Notes: generated from the letters alone by a model not told the origin. Positions 14,755 through 22,767 are shown, numbered from the stretch's first letter. The stretch is 34,630 nucleotides of DNA from JBEKZD01 sp050013395 (GCA_050013395.1 JBEKFI010000014.1:1-34630), one strand, 5' to 3'. A program made the numbers and translations.

Positions 14755-15452
14755 GAACGTTGCTCGATGGACCTCTCGGCGTCGCGAACCAGCGCCATCA
14801 CGTCCTCGGGCTGCTTCGCTGCGGTCAACTTAGTGCGGAACTCCGCGTTGTTAAGCAAACGCGCCAGTCGCGCGAGCAATTGCAGGTGCTCGCGGACGTT
14901 GGGAGCGCACAGCAGAAAGAAGTGATACACGGGTTTACCGTCCAGCGCGCCGAAGTCGATGCCGGCTTGATGTCGGCCATAAACCAGAATGGGTCGCTCC
15001 ACCAGACCGACGAGCGCGTTGCGCGAATGCGGAATCGCCACGCCTTCGTTCACGCATGTCGAGCAGAGATCCTCGCGTGTTTTCAACGCGTTGAACAACG
15101 TTTCCGCCAGGCGGGGTTCCTTTGGATCGATCATCAACCCGACTAATTCGTGCAGGACGCCATCCTTGTTCGACGCTTTCAGGTTCATGTTGATTCGCTG
15201 TGGCGACAGGGCCTTGGAGATGGCGACTGGCTCGGGGATACCTGTGGCTTCCGGCGGAAGTTGCTGACCAACCACGCGCGCCGCCGAGCTGCGGTTGGCC
15301 ATCCAGGTGTCGATGGCGGCGCGATCGAATCGCCACTGTCGCGCAACCTTCTGCGCGGGAATCTCGCCCTTCTGCGCCATGTGGTCGATGGTGTTCTCGT
15401 TGAGCTTGATGTAATCGGCCACTTCTTTGAGTGTCATCAATTTGCTGTCCAT
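14751..15452 (-). CDS. excisionase-type HTH fused to a PTS EIIA (fructose/nitrogen type) domain
   Basis: 233 residues from the ATG at 15452. Residues 5-53 (MTLKEVADYIKLNENTIDHMAQKGEIPAQKV, then RFDRAAIDTWM) form the MerR/excisionase-like helix-turn-helix of the HTH_17 type. Residues about 80-230 are a PTS EIIA type-2 domain with the phosphorylatable histidine H142 in GVAIPHSRNALV. No EIIB or EIIC transport domain is present, so this is more likely a phosphorylation-sensing regulator than a transporter part. That is inference from domain content. Its stop overlaps the start of hemB. Confidence 0.85.
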   Translation of the reverse strand: MDSKLMTLKEVADYIKLNENTIDHMAQKGEIPAQKVARQWRFDRAAIDTWMANRSSAARVVGQQLPPEATGIPEPVAISKALSPQRINMNLKASNKDGVLHELVGLMIDPKEPRLAETLFNALKTREDLCSTCVNEGVAIPHSRNALVGLVERPILVYGRHQAGIDFGALDGKPVYHFFLLCAPNVREHLQLLARLARLLNNAEFRTKLTAAKQPEDVMALVRDAERSIEQRS

Positions 15453-15628
15453 ACACGGGAAATCTTCGCTTGCCCGCAATACTAAAACTGATTGCCCCGG
15501 TGCGCAAGCGACGAAACAGTGGCGAGGCAGGCATCCTCGTTACGGGCACGATCCGGATTTTGGTTGATATTCCTCAGTAAGTGGCTAAGGGAGATAGAAG
15601 TTTTCGGGCGGCAAGGAGGCCCGGGTGA

Positions 15629-17185
15629 GTGACTGCGAAGCGCGCGATAATTCTCGATACGGTCCTGATCGGCTGGAGTTTGCTGGCCAGCATCGCGGCT
15701 GCCGACGATCCGATGGCGCCAAGCTTTCAATCCACGGCAGGTGCATTCGTCAGCGGCGGCCGTCACGATTATTTCGTCGAATCGGAACTGCGCCTCCCGC
15801 TCGTGGAGGTGGAGCCGGCCATCTTCTCCTATCATTACCGCGAGACAACGCCCTTCGTCGAAGTGGAGGGTCGGCTTCGGGCGGAGGTGTTGTACAGGCG
15901 CAACGAGTTACAGGCCGACCTGAAACTGAACGACTCTCTGCGCTTGATCGTGGTCGGCGGATATGAATCGACGGGCTTCATCGATCGGCACGGCTTGCTC
16001 AGCGCGTATGCGTTGGGCGCCGGCATCGGCTCGTCGCCGGCCTCCGACAGCGGGCGGTTTAATTGGTCGCTGCTGGCCGGCAAATACATTTCGCGGCAGG
16101 ATACCGAGGTCGATTGGTGGAGCGACCTGCATCTGTCATGGCGCGTTTGGGAGTTTGGCATGGGTCACTACCGTGAGTCCGTGTTTTATCCTTGCCTGGT
16201 GCTGAATGCAAACGTGGAGTCAGCCAACCAAGGCGATCGATTTCAAGCACTCTACAAGATCGGGCCGGAACTTCAGCTCATGACGGCCAACAACAACCGC
16301 GCGTCGGCACAATTTCAATGGTATCACAACGACGACAACAGATTCTACGGACGCGACGAGGACGGGTGGCTGTTCAACTTCCGGGTGGACTCGACGCTGG
16401 AGACAAATTACGTCTTCAACGCCCGCCAGGAACGCAATACCGGCTGGCCCCGCTCGGAGCGGGGCTGGCTGCCGTTGATCTGGGGCGCGTACGATGTCGG
16501 TATCGGTAGCACACGGCGGATCTCGCGTTTCGAAATGAACGTCGAGTTGGTGGATGTCGCAATCCGAGACCAGCTTTTTACCGGATTCGTCTGGTACGAG
16601 TCACGCCAGGAATACCGCATCGGCGACTTTGACAATATCGCCTACTCCGTGACCTTGGGACTGCAAACGCCCATTGGTCTGGAATCGGTCGCCTCCCATG
16701 GCGACCCACTGGTGCTCGGGGCGGACTTTCTCCACCGCAGCGATCATTCGCTCAATCCCGACGCTACCCGCGTACCGGCGGCAGGCTGGATTGACAACGG
16801 CAACCACAATCTTCTGCCACGCCTGCGCCTGCAAACAGCCGGGTGGGATCTGCCGTACCGCGATCCCGGCATGTATCGACGCGCGACCCAGTGGCTGAAC
16901 CTGTTGGACTGGCGTGTCACGGCTGGCTGGGACATCAAGGACACGCGCGACCGCGGCAAGTTCGCCGGCCAACTCGGACTCAACTGGGATGCGGCCACGG
17001 TCGAAGGTTATGTGGTTTACCTGTGCGGCGTCGGCTCGATCGGCAATGAAACTCCTGACTGGCTGGGCGAATTCGGAGTGCGTCGTCCTGCGGGCAAAGT
17101 CTTCGCTCGCTACGAGCAATACGGCATGAGGTCCGACCTTGAGCGCGGTGATGCGTTGGTGCTCGGGGTTGGTGTGAATTTGTAG
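15629..17185 (+). CDS. predicted outer-membrane beta-barrel protein, unknown family
   Basis: A 518-residue protein starting with GTG at 15629, with AAGGAGG about 9 nt upstream. The N-terminus is a signal peptide (AIILDTVLIGWSLLASIAAA). The remainder is rich in alternating polar/apolar strands with many aromatic residues (SAFQWYHNDDNRFYG-like stretches, SDLHLSWRVWEFGMGHYRES, YEQYGM), ending in ALVLGVGVNL. That pattern and the lack of hydrophobic helices suggest a barrel of 12 or more strands. I do not recognise a named family. Transport or an outer-membrane structural role is possible. It converges with the receiver gene at 17199. Confidence 0.6.
   Translation: MTAKRAIILDTVLIGWSLLASIAAADDPMAPSFQSTAGAFVSGGRHDYFVESELRLPLVEVEPAIFSYHYRETTPFVEVEGRLRAEVLYRRNELQADLKLNDSLRLIVVGGYESTGFIDRHGLLSAYALGAGIGSSPASDSGRFNWSLLAGKYISRQDTEVDWWSDLHLSWRVWEFGMGHYRESVFYPCLVLNANVESANQGDRFQALYKIGPELQLMTANNNRASAQFQWYHNDDNRFYGRDEDGWLFNFRVDSTLETNYVFNARQERNTGWPRSERGWLPLIWGAYDVGIGSTRRISRFEMNVELVDVAIRDQLFTGFVWYESRQEYRIGDFDNIAYSVTLGLQTPIGLESVASHGDPLVLGADFLHRSDHSLNPDATRVPAAGWIDNGNHNLLPRLRLQTAGWDLPYRDPGMYRRATQWLNLLDWRVTAGWDIKDTRDRGKFAGQLGLNWDAATVEGYVVYLCGVGSIGNETPDWLGEFGVRRPAGKVFARYEQYGMRSDLERGDALVLGVGVNL
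16447..16465. repeat. short perfect hairpin in the beta-barrel gene
   Basis: GCCCCGCT (16447-16454) pairs with AGCGGGGC (16458-16465) across a 3-nt loop. It is read as WPRSERGW. It may be a further member of the in-frame palindromes, but with no family to compare I cannot tell an insertion from native sequence. Confidence 0.35.
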
Positions 17186-17208
17186 AGCGGCCGAAATCTT
17201 AGGCCGCT
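17186..17208. terminator. candidate bidirectional terminator between convergent genes
   Basis: AGCGGCC (17186-17192) and GGCCGCT (17202-17208) form a perfect 7-bp stem with a 9-nt loop, starting directly after the beta-barrel gene's stop and covering the end of the CheY-like gene. No T run follows on either strand. Confidence 0.4.
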
Positions 17209-17552
17209 GCGAGGGAACGGATCAATCGACCCAACTGCTCGATTTCGAACGGCTTCTCGACAAAACCACGAGCCCCTGCCTCCCGTGCCTCGTGCTCGGA
17301 GGTGCGTCCACCCGTGACGATGACCACTTTTACATTCGGATCCTGTTTGGCCAAAAGCGAGGTGCAGGTGAGTCCATCCATCCGCGGCATCCGCACATCC
17401 ATCAACACGACTTCTGGCCGCACGCGGTGGTACTCCTCAAGAGCTTCCTGTCCGTCGCTGGCAACCCCGACGACCTCATGGCCCAGATATTCCATCGCCA
17501 GCCGCAACGCGAACCGCACGGAATCCGTATCTTCAGCAATCAGCACTCTCAT
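17199..17552 (-). CDS. stand-alone CheY-like response regulator receiver
   Basis: 117 residues from the ATG at 17552 (MRVLIAEDTDSVRFALRLAM). The acidic pair is E7/D8, the phosphoacceptor Asp is D52 (VVLMDVRMPRMDG), followed by the conserved Thr in VVIVTGG and Lys in FVEKPFE. No output domain is attached. No cognate kinase is adjacent; the kinase at 31433 already has its own regulator. The role is a phosphorelay or protein-interaction output, unspecified. Confidence 0.88.
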   Translation of the reverse strand: MRVLIAEDTDSVRFALRLAMEYLGHEVVGVASDGQEALEEYHRVRPEVVLMDVRMPRMDGLTCTSLLAKQDPNVKVVIVTGGRTSEHEAREAGARGFVEKPFEIEQLGRLIRSLAAA

Positions 17553-17689
17553 GGTTAGAGAATACTTTAGCAATGGCTGTGCCATCGCCATGAAAGCCAG
17601 CAATCTCCTGGGTTGAAAGCGCCTTTGAGAATCCGCGTGCAAGAATGTCCGATCTCCTAGCCAAGTCTGTCAGAAGAGTGGGCGCAAGA

Positions 17690-18001
17690 TCATTCGACCC
17701 CGATTCGCTCAACGGCATCGCGTCTGACCCAGCCCTGCTGACCGTCGGCGCGCTCGATGAACAACCATTCCCCGCGATCTTCCTTGATCGAGACCGCCGT
17801 CCCTTGGGCGAGTTTGAAATGAACCGTTGAATCAGGCAACGGGGCAAACCGCGCTTCGATCTCCCTGGCCAGAACGATCGCCTTTGGAGCCGTGCGCTCG
17901 TCGATCACTTGATAACTGAGCGCCGAACCCGCTGCCAACAGCCACGCGAACGCCGCCAGCGACGCAACCAGCAACGCCGTGCGAACTTTACGTGCCCACA
18001 T
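17690..18001 (-). CDS. BatE-like C-terminal fragment: membrane helix plus SH3-type domain
   Basis: 103 residues from an ATG at 18001. One hydrophobic helix (TALLVASLAAFAWLLAAGSALSY) is followed by an SH3_3-like domain (AIVLAREIEARFAPLPDSTVHFKLAQGTAVSIKEDRGEWLFIERADGQQGWVRRDAVERI). This combination matches the C-terminus of BatE-type proteins at the end of MoxR/Bat operons. Upstream, the same reading frame runs into the start of a moxR gene (18136-18038) and is broken only by one TAG. I read this as the two ends of a Bat operon joined by a large deletion. The ATG at 18001 has no ribosome site, so expression is doubtful. Confidence 0.6.
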   Translation of the reverse strand: MWARKVRTALLVASLAAFAWLLAAGSALSYQVIDERTAPKAIVLAREIEARFAPLPDSTVHFKLAQGTAVSIKEDRGEWLFIERADGQQGWVRRDAVERIGVE

Positions 18002-18037
18002 GGCCAGCCCGATCAGCAGCCGCTCGATCAGATACCG

Positions 18038-18136
18038 CTACCCGACGATGACCTTGCCGATCTCGCCCACGAGCAGCCGCACAAACTCGCTCTCTCGTTT
18101 GACCTGTTCGTTGATCGCCGCAATGCTTTGATCCAT
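18038..18136 (-). pseudogene. moxR N-terminal fragment with a nonsense codon
   Basis: A ribosome site (AAAGGAGAAGG on the reverse strand) precedes ATG at 18136. The product MDQSIAAINEQVKRESEFVR then LLVGEIGKVIVG ends at a TAG (18040-18038). Reading through it gives RYLIERLLIGLA and then the SH3 protein in frame. MoxR AAA ATPases have 'IGKVIVGQRYLIERLLIGLLA' at this place, so the TAG replaces the conserved Gln (CAG to TAG). The Walker motifs and all remaining parts of moxR are absent. Confidence 0.8.
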
Positions 18137-18272
18137 GCCTTCTCCTTTGGGTTTTCCTTGCTGAAAATGCCGCTACCTAATGACACGACAAACCGCGAAA
18201 AAGTTCAATGCATCGCCGCTTATTACCACAAGAACTGCCCGCAAAACATGCGAAATGACGCCAATGCTGTGG

Positions 18273-18299
18273 GGCGGGAAGCCTGCAGGGTTTCCCGCC
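18273..18299. repeat. GGCGGGAA...TTCCCGCC palindrome
   Basis: The GGCGGGAA (18273-18280) and TTCCCGCC (18292-18299) arms flank an inner CCTGCAGG palindrome. It resembles the intergenic palindromes of the REP type; no other copy is in this window. Confidence 0.5.
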
Positions 18300-18325
18300 G
18301 AAATAGTGAGATGGTCGAAGTCATC

Positions 18326-18408
18326 GGGCTCAGACCTATACAACGTACATTTCTGGTTCGCTGAGCCACGGCGAGAAGCAGATTTGTCATGAATACAGGT
18401 CTGACCCC
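18326..18408. repeat. spaced inverted repeat, possible remnant of a REP/IS200-like element
   Basis: GGGCTCAGACCTATA (18326-18340) and TACAGGTCTGACCCC (18394-18408) are complementary at 13 of 15 positions. I recall 'CAGGTCTGACCCC' motifs next to REP-associated transposases in several phyla; no transposase gene is present here. Confidence 0.4.
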
Positions 18409-18601
18409 ATTTTCACATTTTCTGATCGCCTCGACTCCAAACCGCATCACGGCTCTCGAAATCCCCGGTGGTAGGCTGCAAGAGTCCTCCTGTCGTCGCG
18501 GGGATCGGTGCGCAAAGTTTGCCCGGCTAGAGCTCTGGGGCTGCGAAAAGAATGCGCACTGAACGATGGCAAATCCTTCATTCTCAAGGGGTTTCTTTGT
18601 G

Positions 18602-18617
18602 TGGCATTTCGTTTGCT
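18602..18617 (+). promoter_or_regulatory. sigma-54 (-24/-12) promoter candidate
   Basis: TGGCATTTCGTTTGCT fits the pattern TGGCAYN-N4-TTGCW: GG at 18603-18604, GC at 18615-18616, with the required 10 nt between. It lies about 90 bp before the start codon of the Gly-rich protein that leads into the type II secretion genes. The gene train ends with an NtrC-type sigma-54 activator (33104). Transcription would start near 18628. Confidence 0.6.
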
Positions 18618-18705
18618 AACTGTAACCGAAGAAACCGTGAGAACGTCATAAGTCTATGGCGTTGTGATCTCACAAACCAAACTCAAAGACGGAGGAGACG
18701 AGGCA

Positions 18706-19248
18706 ATGAAGAGAATAACCAAACCGTTGATATTGACGGTTGGACTGGCCGCCTTTCTAGTCGGGGCGGGAAATGCAATGGCCCAAGGTGGTGGCGGTGG
18801 AGGCGGCGGAGGGGGCGGTCGTGGGAATTTTGACCCCGCGCAGTTCGCCCAGATGCGCTTGGATCGCGCCAAGGAAAGTCTGGAGGTCACCAACGACGAC
18901 GAGTGGAAAGTCCTTCAGCCACTGGTCCAGAAGGTGTTTGATGCCGAGGCCGCAGTTCCACGTGGGATGCGCGGAGGTCGCCGTGGCGGTCCTGGCGGCG
19001 GTTCTGGCGGCGGTGCTGGCGGTGCCGGTGGTGCTCGTTTTGGCGGCACACCAAGTCCAGAGGTGCAAGCTCTGCAGGCCGCGATAGAGGCAAAGGCGTC
19101 ACCCGACGAATTGAAGGCGAAGCTCGCGAAGTTGCGCGACACCCGCAAGGAGAAGGAAGCTGCTTTAACGAAGGTGCAGGAAGACCTCCGCAAGGTGCTT
19201 ACTGTTCGTCAGGAAGCCAGCGCGGTATTGATGGGACTTCTGCAATAG
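18706..19248 (+). CDS. secreted Gly-rich protein with a helical core
   Basis: 180 residues from the ATG at 18706, with GGAGGAGACGAGG just upstream. A signal peptide (KRITKPLILTVGLAAFLVGAGNAMA) is followed by an 11-Gly run, a helical part (RLDRAKESLEVTNDDEWKVLQPLVQKVFDAEA), a second Gly-rich segment (RGGRRGGPGGGSGGGAGG), and a charged helix (KASPDELKAKLAKLRDTRKEKEAALTKVQEDLRKVL). Such proteins are frequent in Verrucomicrobiota and Planctomycetota; the helical arrangement is loosely like CpxP/Spy periplasmic proteins. The function is unknown. It lies 39 nt before gspE and behind the sigma-54 promoter candidate, so it is probably part of that transcript. Confidence 0.75.
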   Translation: MKRITKPLILTVGLAAFLVGAGNAMAQGGGGGGGGGGGRGNFDPAQFAQMRLDRAKESLEVTNDDEWKVLQPLVQKVFDAEAAVPRGMRGGRRGGPGGGSGGGAGGAGGARFGGTPSPEVQALQAAIEAKASPDELKAKLAKLRDTRKEKEAALTKVQEDLRKVLTVRQEASAVLMGLLQ

Positions 19249-19287
19249 CTCTGATAGAGTGAGCTGGCAAACACGCGGGGGGACAGC

Positions 19288-21027
19288 ATGAAAGAGTTGC
19301 TCGAAAAGATGGTGGAGGCCAAGCAACTGTCTGCCACAGACGCCGAGACTCTGATGCGGCAGTGCGGAGACGGTTCCAAGACCATCCAGTCTGAGGAGGA
19401 CGTTCTCCGATGGCTGGCTGGTGAGTATGGGGTGGCTTACACCGATCTGGAAAACATCGAGTTGGATCGTGAACTCTTGTCGCTGTTTCCCGCGCGGATT
19501 CTATTGAGGGAGGAACTCCTTCCCATGAAACGCGTGAACGGTTCCGTGGAGGTGGCCACGAGCCGTCTGTTTGCTTCACAAGGGCTTGATATGCTCAAGG
19601 CGATGACGGGCTTGAAACTCAAGCCCGTCATCGCTCCCACCGAGGCCATCCAGCGCGAGATGAAGAAGCGGCTGGGGGTTGGCGCGGACACCATCGATAC
19701 GCTGGGTGAGGAAGCCCGCCTCCAAGTCGTGGATGAGGAAACGGCTGAGGAAGACACCAATCTGGACAGTGCAGCGGAAGACGCGTCGATTATCCGGTTT
19801 GTCAACCAGGTTCTGCGGGACGCCATCGAACTCCGGGCCTCTGATATTCACCTAGAACCGTTCGAGCACGAGTTTCGGATTCGCTACCGGATTGACGGCG
19901 TGCTGCAGGAAGTTCCGGTCCCGGCTCAACTCAAGCAATTCCAGCCGGCCATCGTCTCGCGCGTCAAGATTCTGAGTCATCTGAACATTGCGGAAAAGCG
20001 TTTGCCGCAAGACGGCGCGATCAAAATCCTCATCGAGGACGCCGAAGTGGACATCCGCGTGTCGGTGATTCCGATGATCCACGGCGAGGCGGTGGTCATG
20101 CGTTTGTTGCGGCAGAGCGCCACGCTGCGCGGGATGCCCGAACTGGGAATGGACAAACGTGAACTCGAATGCTTCCGCCGCGTGCTTCAACTGCCGCATG
20201 GCATCATTTTGGTGACTGGTCCGACCGGCAGCGGCAAGACCTCGACGCTGTACACCGCGCTCAACGAGATCAACGATTCCGTCCGCAAAATCATCACGAT
20301 TGAGGACCCGGTCGAATACCGGCTGAAGGGTGTCAACCAGATCCAAGTATCAGAAAAAGCCGGGTTGACCTTCGCCCGCGGGTTGCGTTCCATCCTGCGC
20401 CACGACCCCGACGTGATTCTGGTCGGCGAAATTCGCGACAAGGAGACGGCGCAGATTGCGGTGCAAGCCTCGCTCACGGGTCATCTGGTTTTCTCGACGC
20501 TGCACACGAACGACGCGCCGACCGCTTTTCCGCGCCTCGTGGACATGGGCGTCGAGCCGTATCTCGTGGCGTCGTCACTTGAGGCCGTGACAGCCCAACG
20601 TCTCGTGCGCGTGTTGTGCGAGCACTGCAAAGAGGAGGACCATTCGCCGGCAGCGCAGGCGTTCAAGGAACAAGTGGGAATTCCCGCGAGCGCCACGATC
20701 TACCGCTCGGTCGGTTGCCGGGAATGCCGTCAAACCGGCTTTTTCGGTCGGCGCGCCATCTTCGAGTGGATGGACACCGACAGCACAATCCGCGAATTGG
20801 TGCTGAAGAATGCTTCGAGCGACGGGATTCGCGATGCGGCGCGCCGCGCGGGCATGCGCACGCTGGCGGAAGACGGCTGGCGTCTCGTCCGCCTCGGCGT
20901 CACCACCGTCGAAGAAGTGTTGAGCGTCACGACCGCCAAGGAAGTGGCGGCCGCCACGAAGAACGGGTCGGTCGAAGGCACCGCGGAGGATCAGGCTCTG
21001 GCGGGAGCGGCATTGAACCGACGTTGA
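19288..21027 (+). CDS. gspE: type II secretion ATPase GspE
   Basis: A 579-residue protein with a GGGGGGAC ribosome site. The N-terminal domain (residues 1-150) contains LRWLAGEYGVAYTDLENIELD and MTGLKLKPVIAPTEAI. The ATPase core has SDIHLEPFEHEFRIRYRIDG, Walker A GPTGSGKTST (311-320), the Asp box TIEDPVEYRL, Walker B ILVGEIRDKETA, the His box TGHLVFSTLHTNDA and the zinc cysteines C444/C447 and C477/C480. The hexamer powers pseudopilus assembly at the inner membrane. The order with gspF and the pseudopilins shows type II secretion rather than type IV pili. A perfect 15-bp palindrome lies in the N-terminal part. Confidence 0.93.
   Translation: MKELLEKMVEAKQLSATDAETLMRQCGDGSKTIQSEEDVLRWLAGEYGVAYTDLENIELDRELLSLFPARILLREELLPMKRVNGSVEVATSRLFASQGLDMLKAMTGLKLKPVIAPTEAIQREMKKRLGVGADTIDTLGEEARLQVVDEETAEEDTNLDSAAEDASIIRFVNQVLRDAIELRASDIHLEPFEHEFRIRYRIDGVLQEVPVPAQLKQFQPAIVSRVKILSHLNIAEKRLPQDGAIKILIEDAEVDIRVSVIPMIHGEAVVMRLLRQSATLRGMPELGMDKRELECFRRVLQLPHGIILVTGPTGSGKTSTLYTALNEINDSVRKIITIEDPVEYRLKGVNQIQVSEKAGLTFARGLRSILRHDPDVILVGEIRDKETAQIAVQASLTGHLVFSTLHTNDAPTAFPRLVDMGVEPYLVASSLEAVTAQRLVRVLCEHCKEEDHSPAAQAFKEQVGIPASATIYRSVGCRECRQTGFFGRRAIFEWMDTDSTIRELVLKNASSDGIRDAARRAGMRTLAEDGWRLVRLGVTTVEEVLSVTTAKEVAAATKNGSVEGTAEDQALAGAALNRR
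19601..19633. repeat. perfect 15-bp inverted repeat inside gspE
   Basis: CGATGACGGGCTTGA (19601-19615) and TCAAGCCCGTCATCG (19619-19633) are exact reverse complements with a 3-nt loop. The encoded MTGLKLKPVIAP fits the normal GspE/PilB alignment, so unlike the palindromes further left it is not an added segment. Confidence 0.8.
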
Positions 21028-21042
21028 CGAATCGAGGCGATC

Positions 21043-22287
21043 ATGCCGGTCTTCCAATACAAAGCGCTGCAGACGGACGGCACCATCACCGAAGGCAGCA
21101 TCGAGGCGGAAGCCCGGCAGGAGGCTTTGCGGCTGATTGAAAGCCGGGGATTTCAGCCGATCAATCTGACCGCCAGCACCGGTACGAATGGTCAGCCCGA
21201 CAAGAAGACCGCAGCGGCAGCCTTGCCGGCGTTGCCTTGGGCGTCGAAGAAAATCTCTGGTCGCACTCTGGAGAATTTCACGCGGCTGCTCTCCAGCCTG
21301 CTCGCCGCCGGTGTCCCTCTGAGCCGCGCCCTAGTCATTCTCCACAGGGAAGCTTCTGCGCCAGTTGCCCGGGAGAAATGGAAGGAAATTCACGATCTGG
21401 TCGTTGACGGGATGCCGCTGGCTGATGCGATGGCCAAGTCGCCTGACGTCTTTCCCCGTGTGTACGTGGCGATGGTCGAAGCCGGCGAGACCGGCGGATT
21501 CCTGGATTTGGTGCTCAGCCAGATCGCGGATTTCCAGGCGCGTGAAAAGGAGCTTCGCGCCAAAGTGATGATGGCGTTGCTCTACCCGTCGATTTTGCTG
21601 GTGCTGGCGTTGTCGGTTCTTGTCTTCCTCTTGACTTTCTTCATTCCAAAGTTTCAAGCCCTCTTTGCAGGGTATGGAGCCTCCTTGCCGTTGCTGACGC
21701 GAATCATCGTCGGGGTGAGCAAAGTCCTGCGGTCGTATGGACTGTTGGTTGCGTTGGGTCTTGCCTTGGGAGCCTATTTGGTTCGGAACTGGGTGAAGTC
21801 GGAACGAGGAAAACGCGTTTGGGAGGACGCGATCTTGCGGGCGCCGGTGGTGGGAAAACTGGTTGCCCAGTTTGCGATGGCTCGCTTTTGTCGCATGCTC
21901 GGCACCTTGTTGGCAGCGGGGGTGCCTCTGATCAACGGACTCAACGTCGCGCGCAAGTCGATCGGGAACCAGATCCTCGTGGATGCGGTGTCCAACTCCA
22001 TCGACCGCGTGAAGGAAGGCGGCGCGCTTGGATCAAGTCTGGCCGATTGTCGGGAGCTTTTTCCGAGTTCCGTGCTGGAGATGATTTCTGTTGCCGAAGA
22101 GAGCGGCCGGCTGGACCAGGAACTGATCCGGTTGGCGAATGTCACGGAGAATGATTTGGACCGGCAGTTAAAGACCGCCGTGGCCCTTGCCGAGCCGCTC
22201 ATGCTCTTCTTCATCGCGGGCTTCATCGGCACGATTTTCGTCGGGATGGTTCTCCCGATTTTCACGCTTCAGGAATACATCAAATGA
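21043..22287 (+). CDS. gspF: type II secretion inner-membrane platform protein GspF
   Basis: A 414-residue protein. The N-terminal MPVFQYKALQTDGTITEGSIEAEARQEAL is typical of the family. Two T2SSF repeats follow: residues about 80-205 (FTRLLSSLLAAGVPLSRALVIL, YVAMVEAGETGGFLDLVLSQIADF) and about 280-405 (FCRMLGTLLAAGVPLINGLNVA, MISVAEESGRLDQELIRLANV). Hydrophobic helices are at 180-200, 225-248 and 385-405 (MLFFIAGFIGTIFVGMVLPIF). It connects the ATPase GspE to pseudopilus assembly. It lies 15 nt after gspE and 21 nt before gspG. Confidence 0.93.
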   Translation: MPVFQYKALQTDGTITEGSIEAEARQEALRLIESRGFQPINLTASTGTNGQPDKKTAAAALPALPWASKKISGRTLENFTRLLSSLLAAGVPLSRALVILHREASAPVAREKWKEIHDLVVDGMPLADAMAKSPDVFPRVYVAMVEAGETGGFLDLVLSQIADFQAREKELRAKVMMALLYPSILLVLALSVLVFLLTFFIPKFQALFAGYGASLPLLTRIIVGVSKVLRSYGLLVALGLALGAYLVRNWVKSERGKRVWEDAILRAPVVGKLVAQFAMARFCRMLGTLLAAGVPLINGLNVARKSIGNQILVDAVSNSIDRVKEGGALGSSLADCRELFPSSVLEMISVAEESGRLDQELIRLANVTENDLDRQLKTAVALAEPLMLFFIAGFIGTIFVGMVLPIFTLQEYIK

Positions 22288-22308
22288 ACACCAAACGGAG
22301 ATGGCGGC

Positions 22309-22767
22309 ATGAAAAGAAATGACCCGGTCAAGAACCCATCGCGCTTGCACCGGCGAGCGGGCTTCACGTTAATCGAATTGCTGCTGGTGCTGGTGATTCT
22401 CGCCACACTTGCGGCCATCGTGGTTCCGAAATTTGCGAACCGGGGTGAAGAGGCAAGGAAAACCGCAACGAAATCCCAGATCTCCAATTTCGAGACGGCG
22501 CTCGATGCGTTCGAGGTGGACAACGGTTATTACCCCAAGGGCAAGGATGGCCTGCAAGACCTCGTCGTGCAGCCCAAGGACGCTCAGAATTGGAAAGGTC
22601 CTTATCTCAAGAACATTCCTTTTGATCTGTGGCAGCACCCCTACATTTACGAGTGTCCGGGAAGACACAACGAAAGCACGTACGACATCATGTCCATGGG
22701 GCCGGATGGGCGTGTAGGAGGGGACGATGACATCACGAACTGGGAGCAGCCCAATAAGCAGCGCTAG
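22309..22767 (+). CDS. gspG: major pseudopilin GspG
   Basis: A 152-residue protein. The prepilin site is RRAG/FTLIELLLVLVILATLAAIVVP with Glu at +5 (E23). After the helix comes KTATKSQISNFETALDAFEVDNGYYP, then KGPYLKNIPFDLWQHPYIYECPG, and the calcium-binding-type end YDIMSMGPDGRVGGDDDITNW. These are standard GspG features. It polymerises into the periplasmic pseudopilus after cleavage by a prepilin peptidase, which is not encoded in this window. The end overlaps gspH by 41 nt. Confidence 0.95.
   Translation: MKRNDPVKNPSRLHRRAGFTLIELLLVLVILATLAAIVVPKFANRGEEARKTATKSQISNFETALDAFEVDNGYYPKGKDGLQDLVVQPKDAQNWKGPYLKNIPFDLWQHPYIYECPGRHNESTYDIMSMGPDGRVGGDDDITNWEQPNKQR

Larger units (their letters stand above)
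18137..18600. other. non-coding stretch between the moxR relic and the secretion locus
   Basis: About 460 bases without a supportable gene. It contains a hairpin at 18273-18299 and a spaced inverted repeat at 18326-18408. The rest shows no recognisable structure. Confidence 0.5.

Noticed and set aside
18038..18040. TAG read as an amino acid (stop-codon reassignment)
   Set aside because: Other genes in the window use TAG as a normal end (for example the small membrane protein at 5186, the beta-barrel protein and GspG). The surrounding gene is already gutted by deletion.
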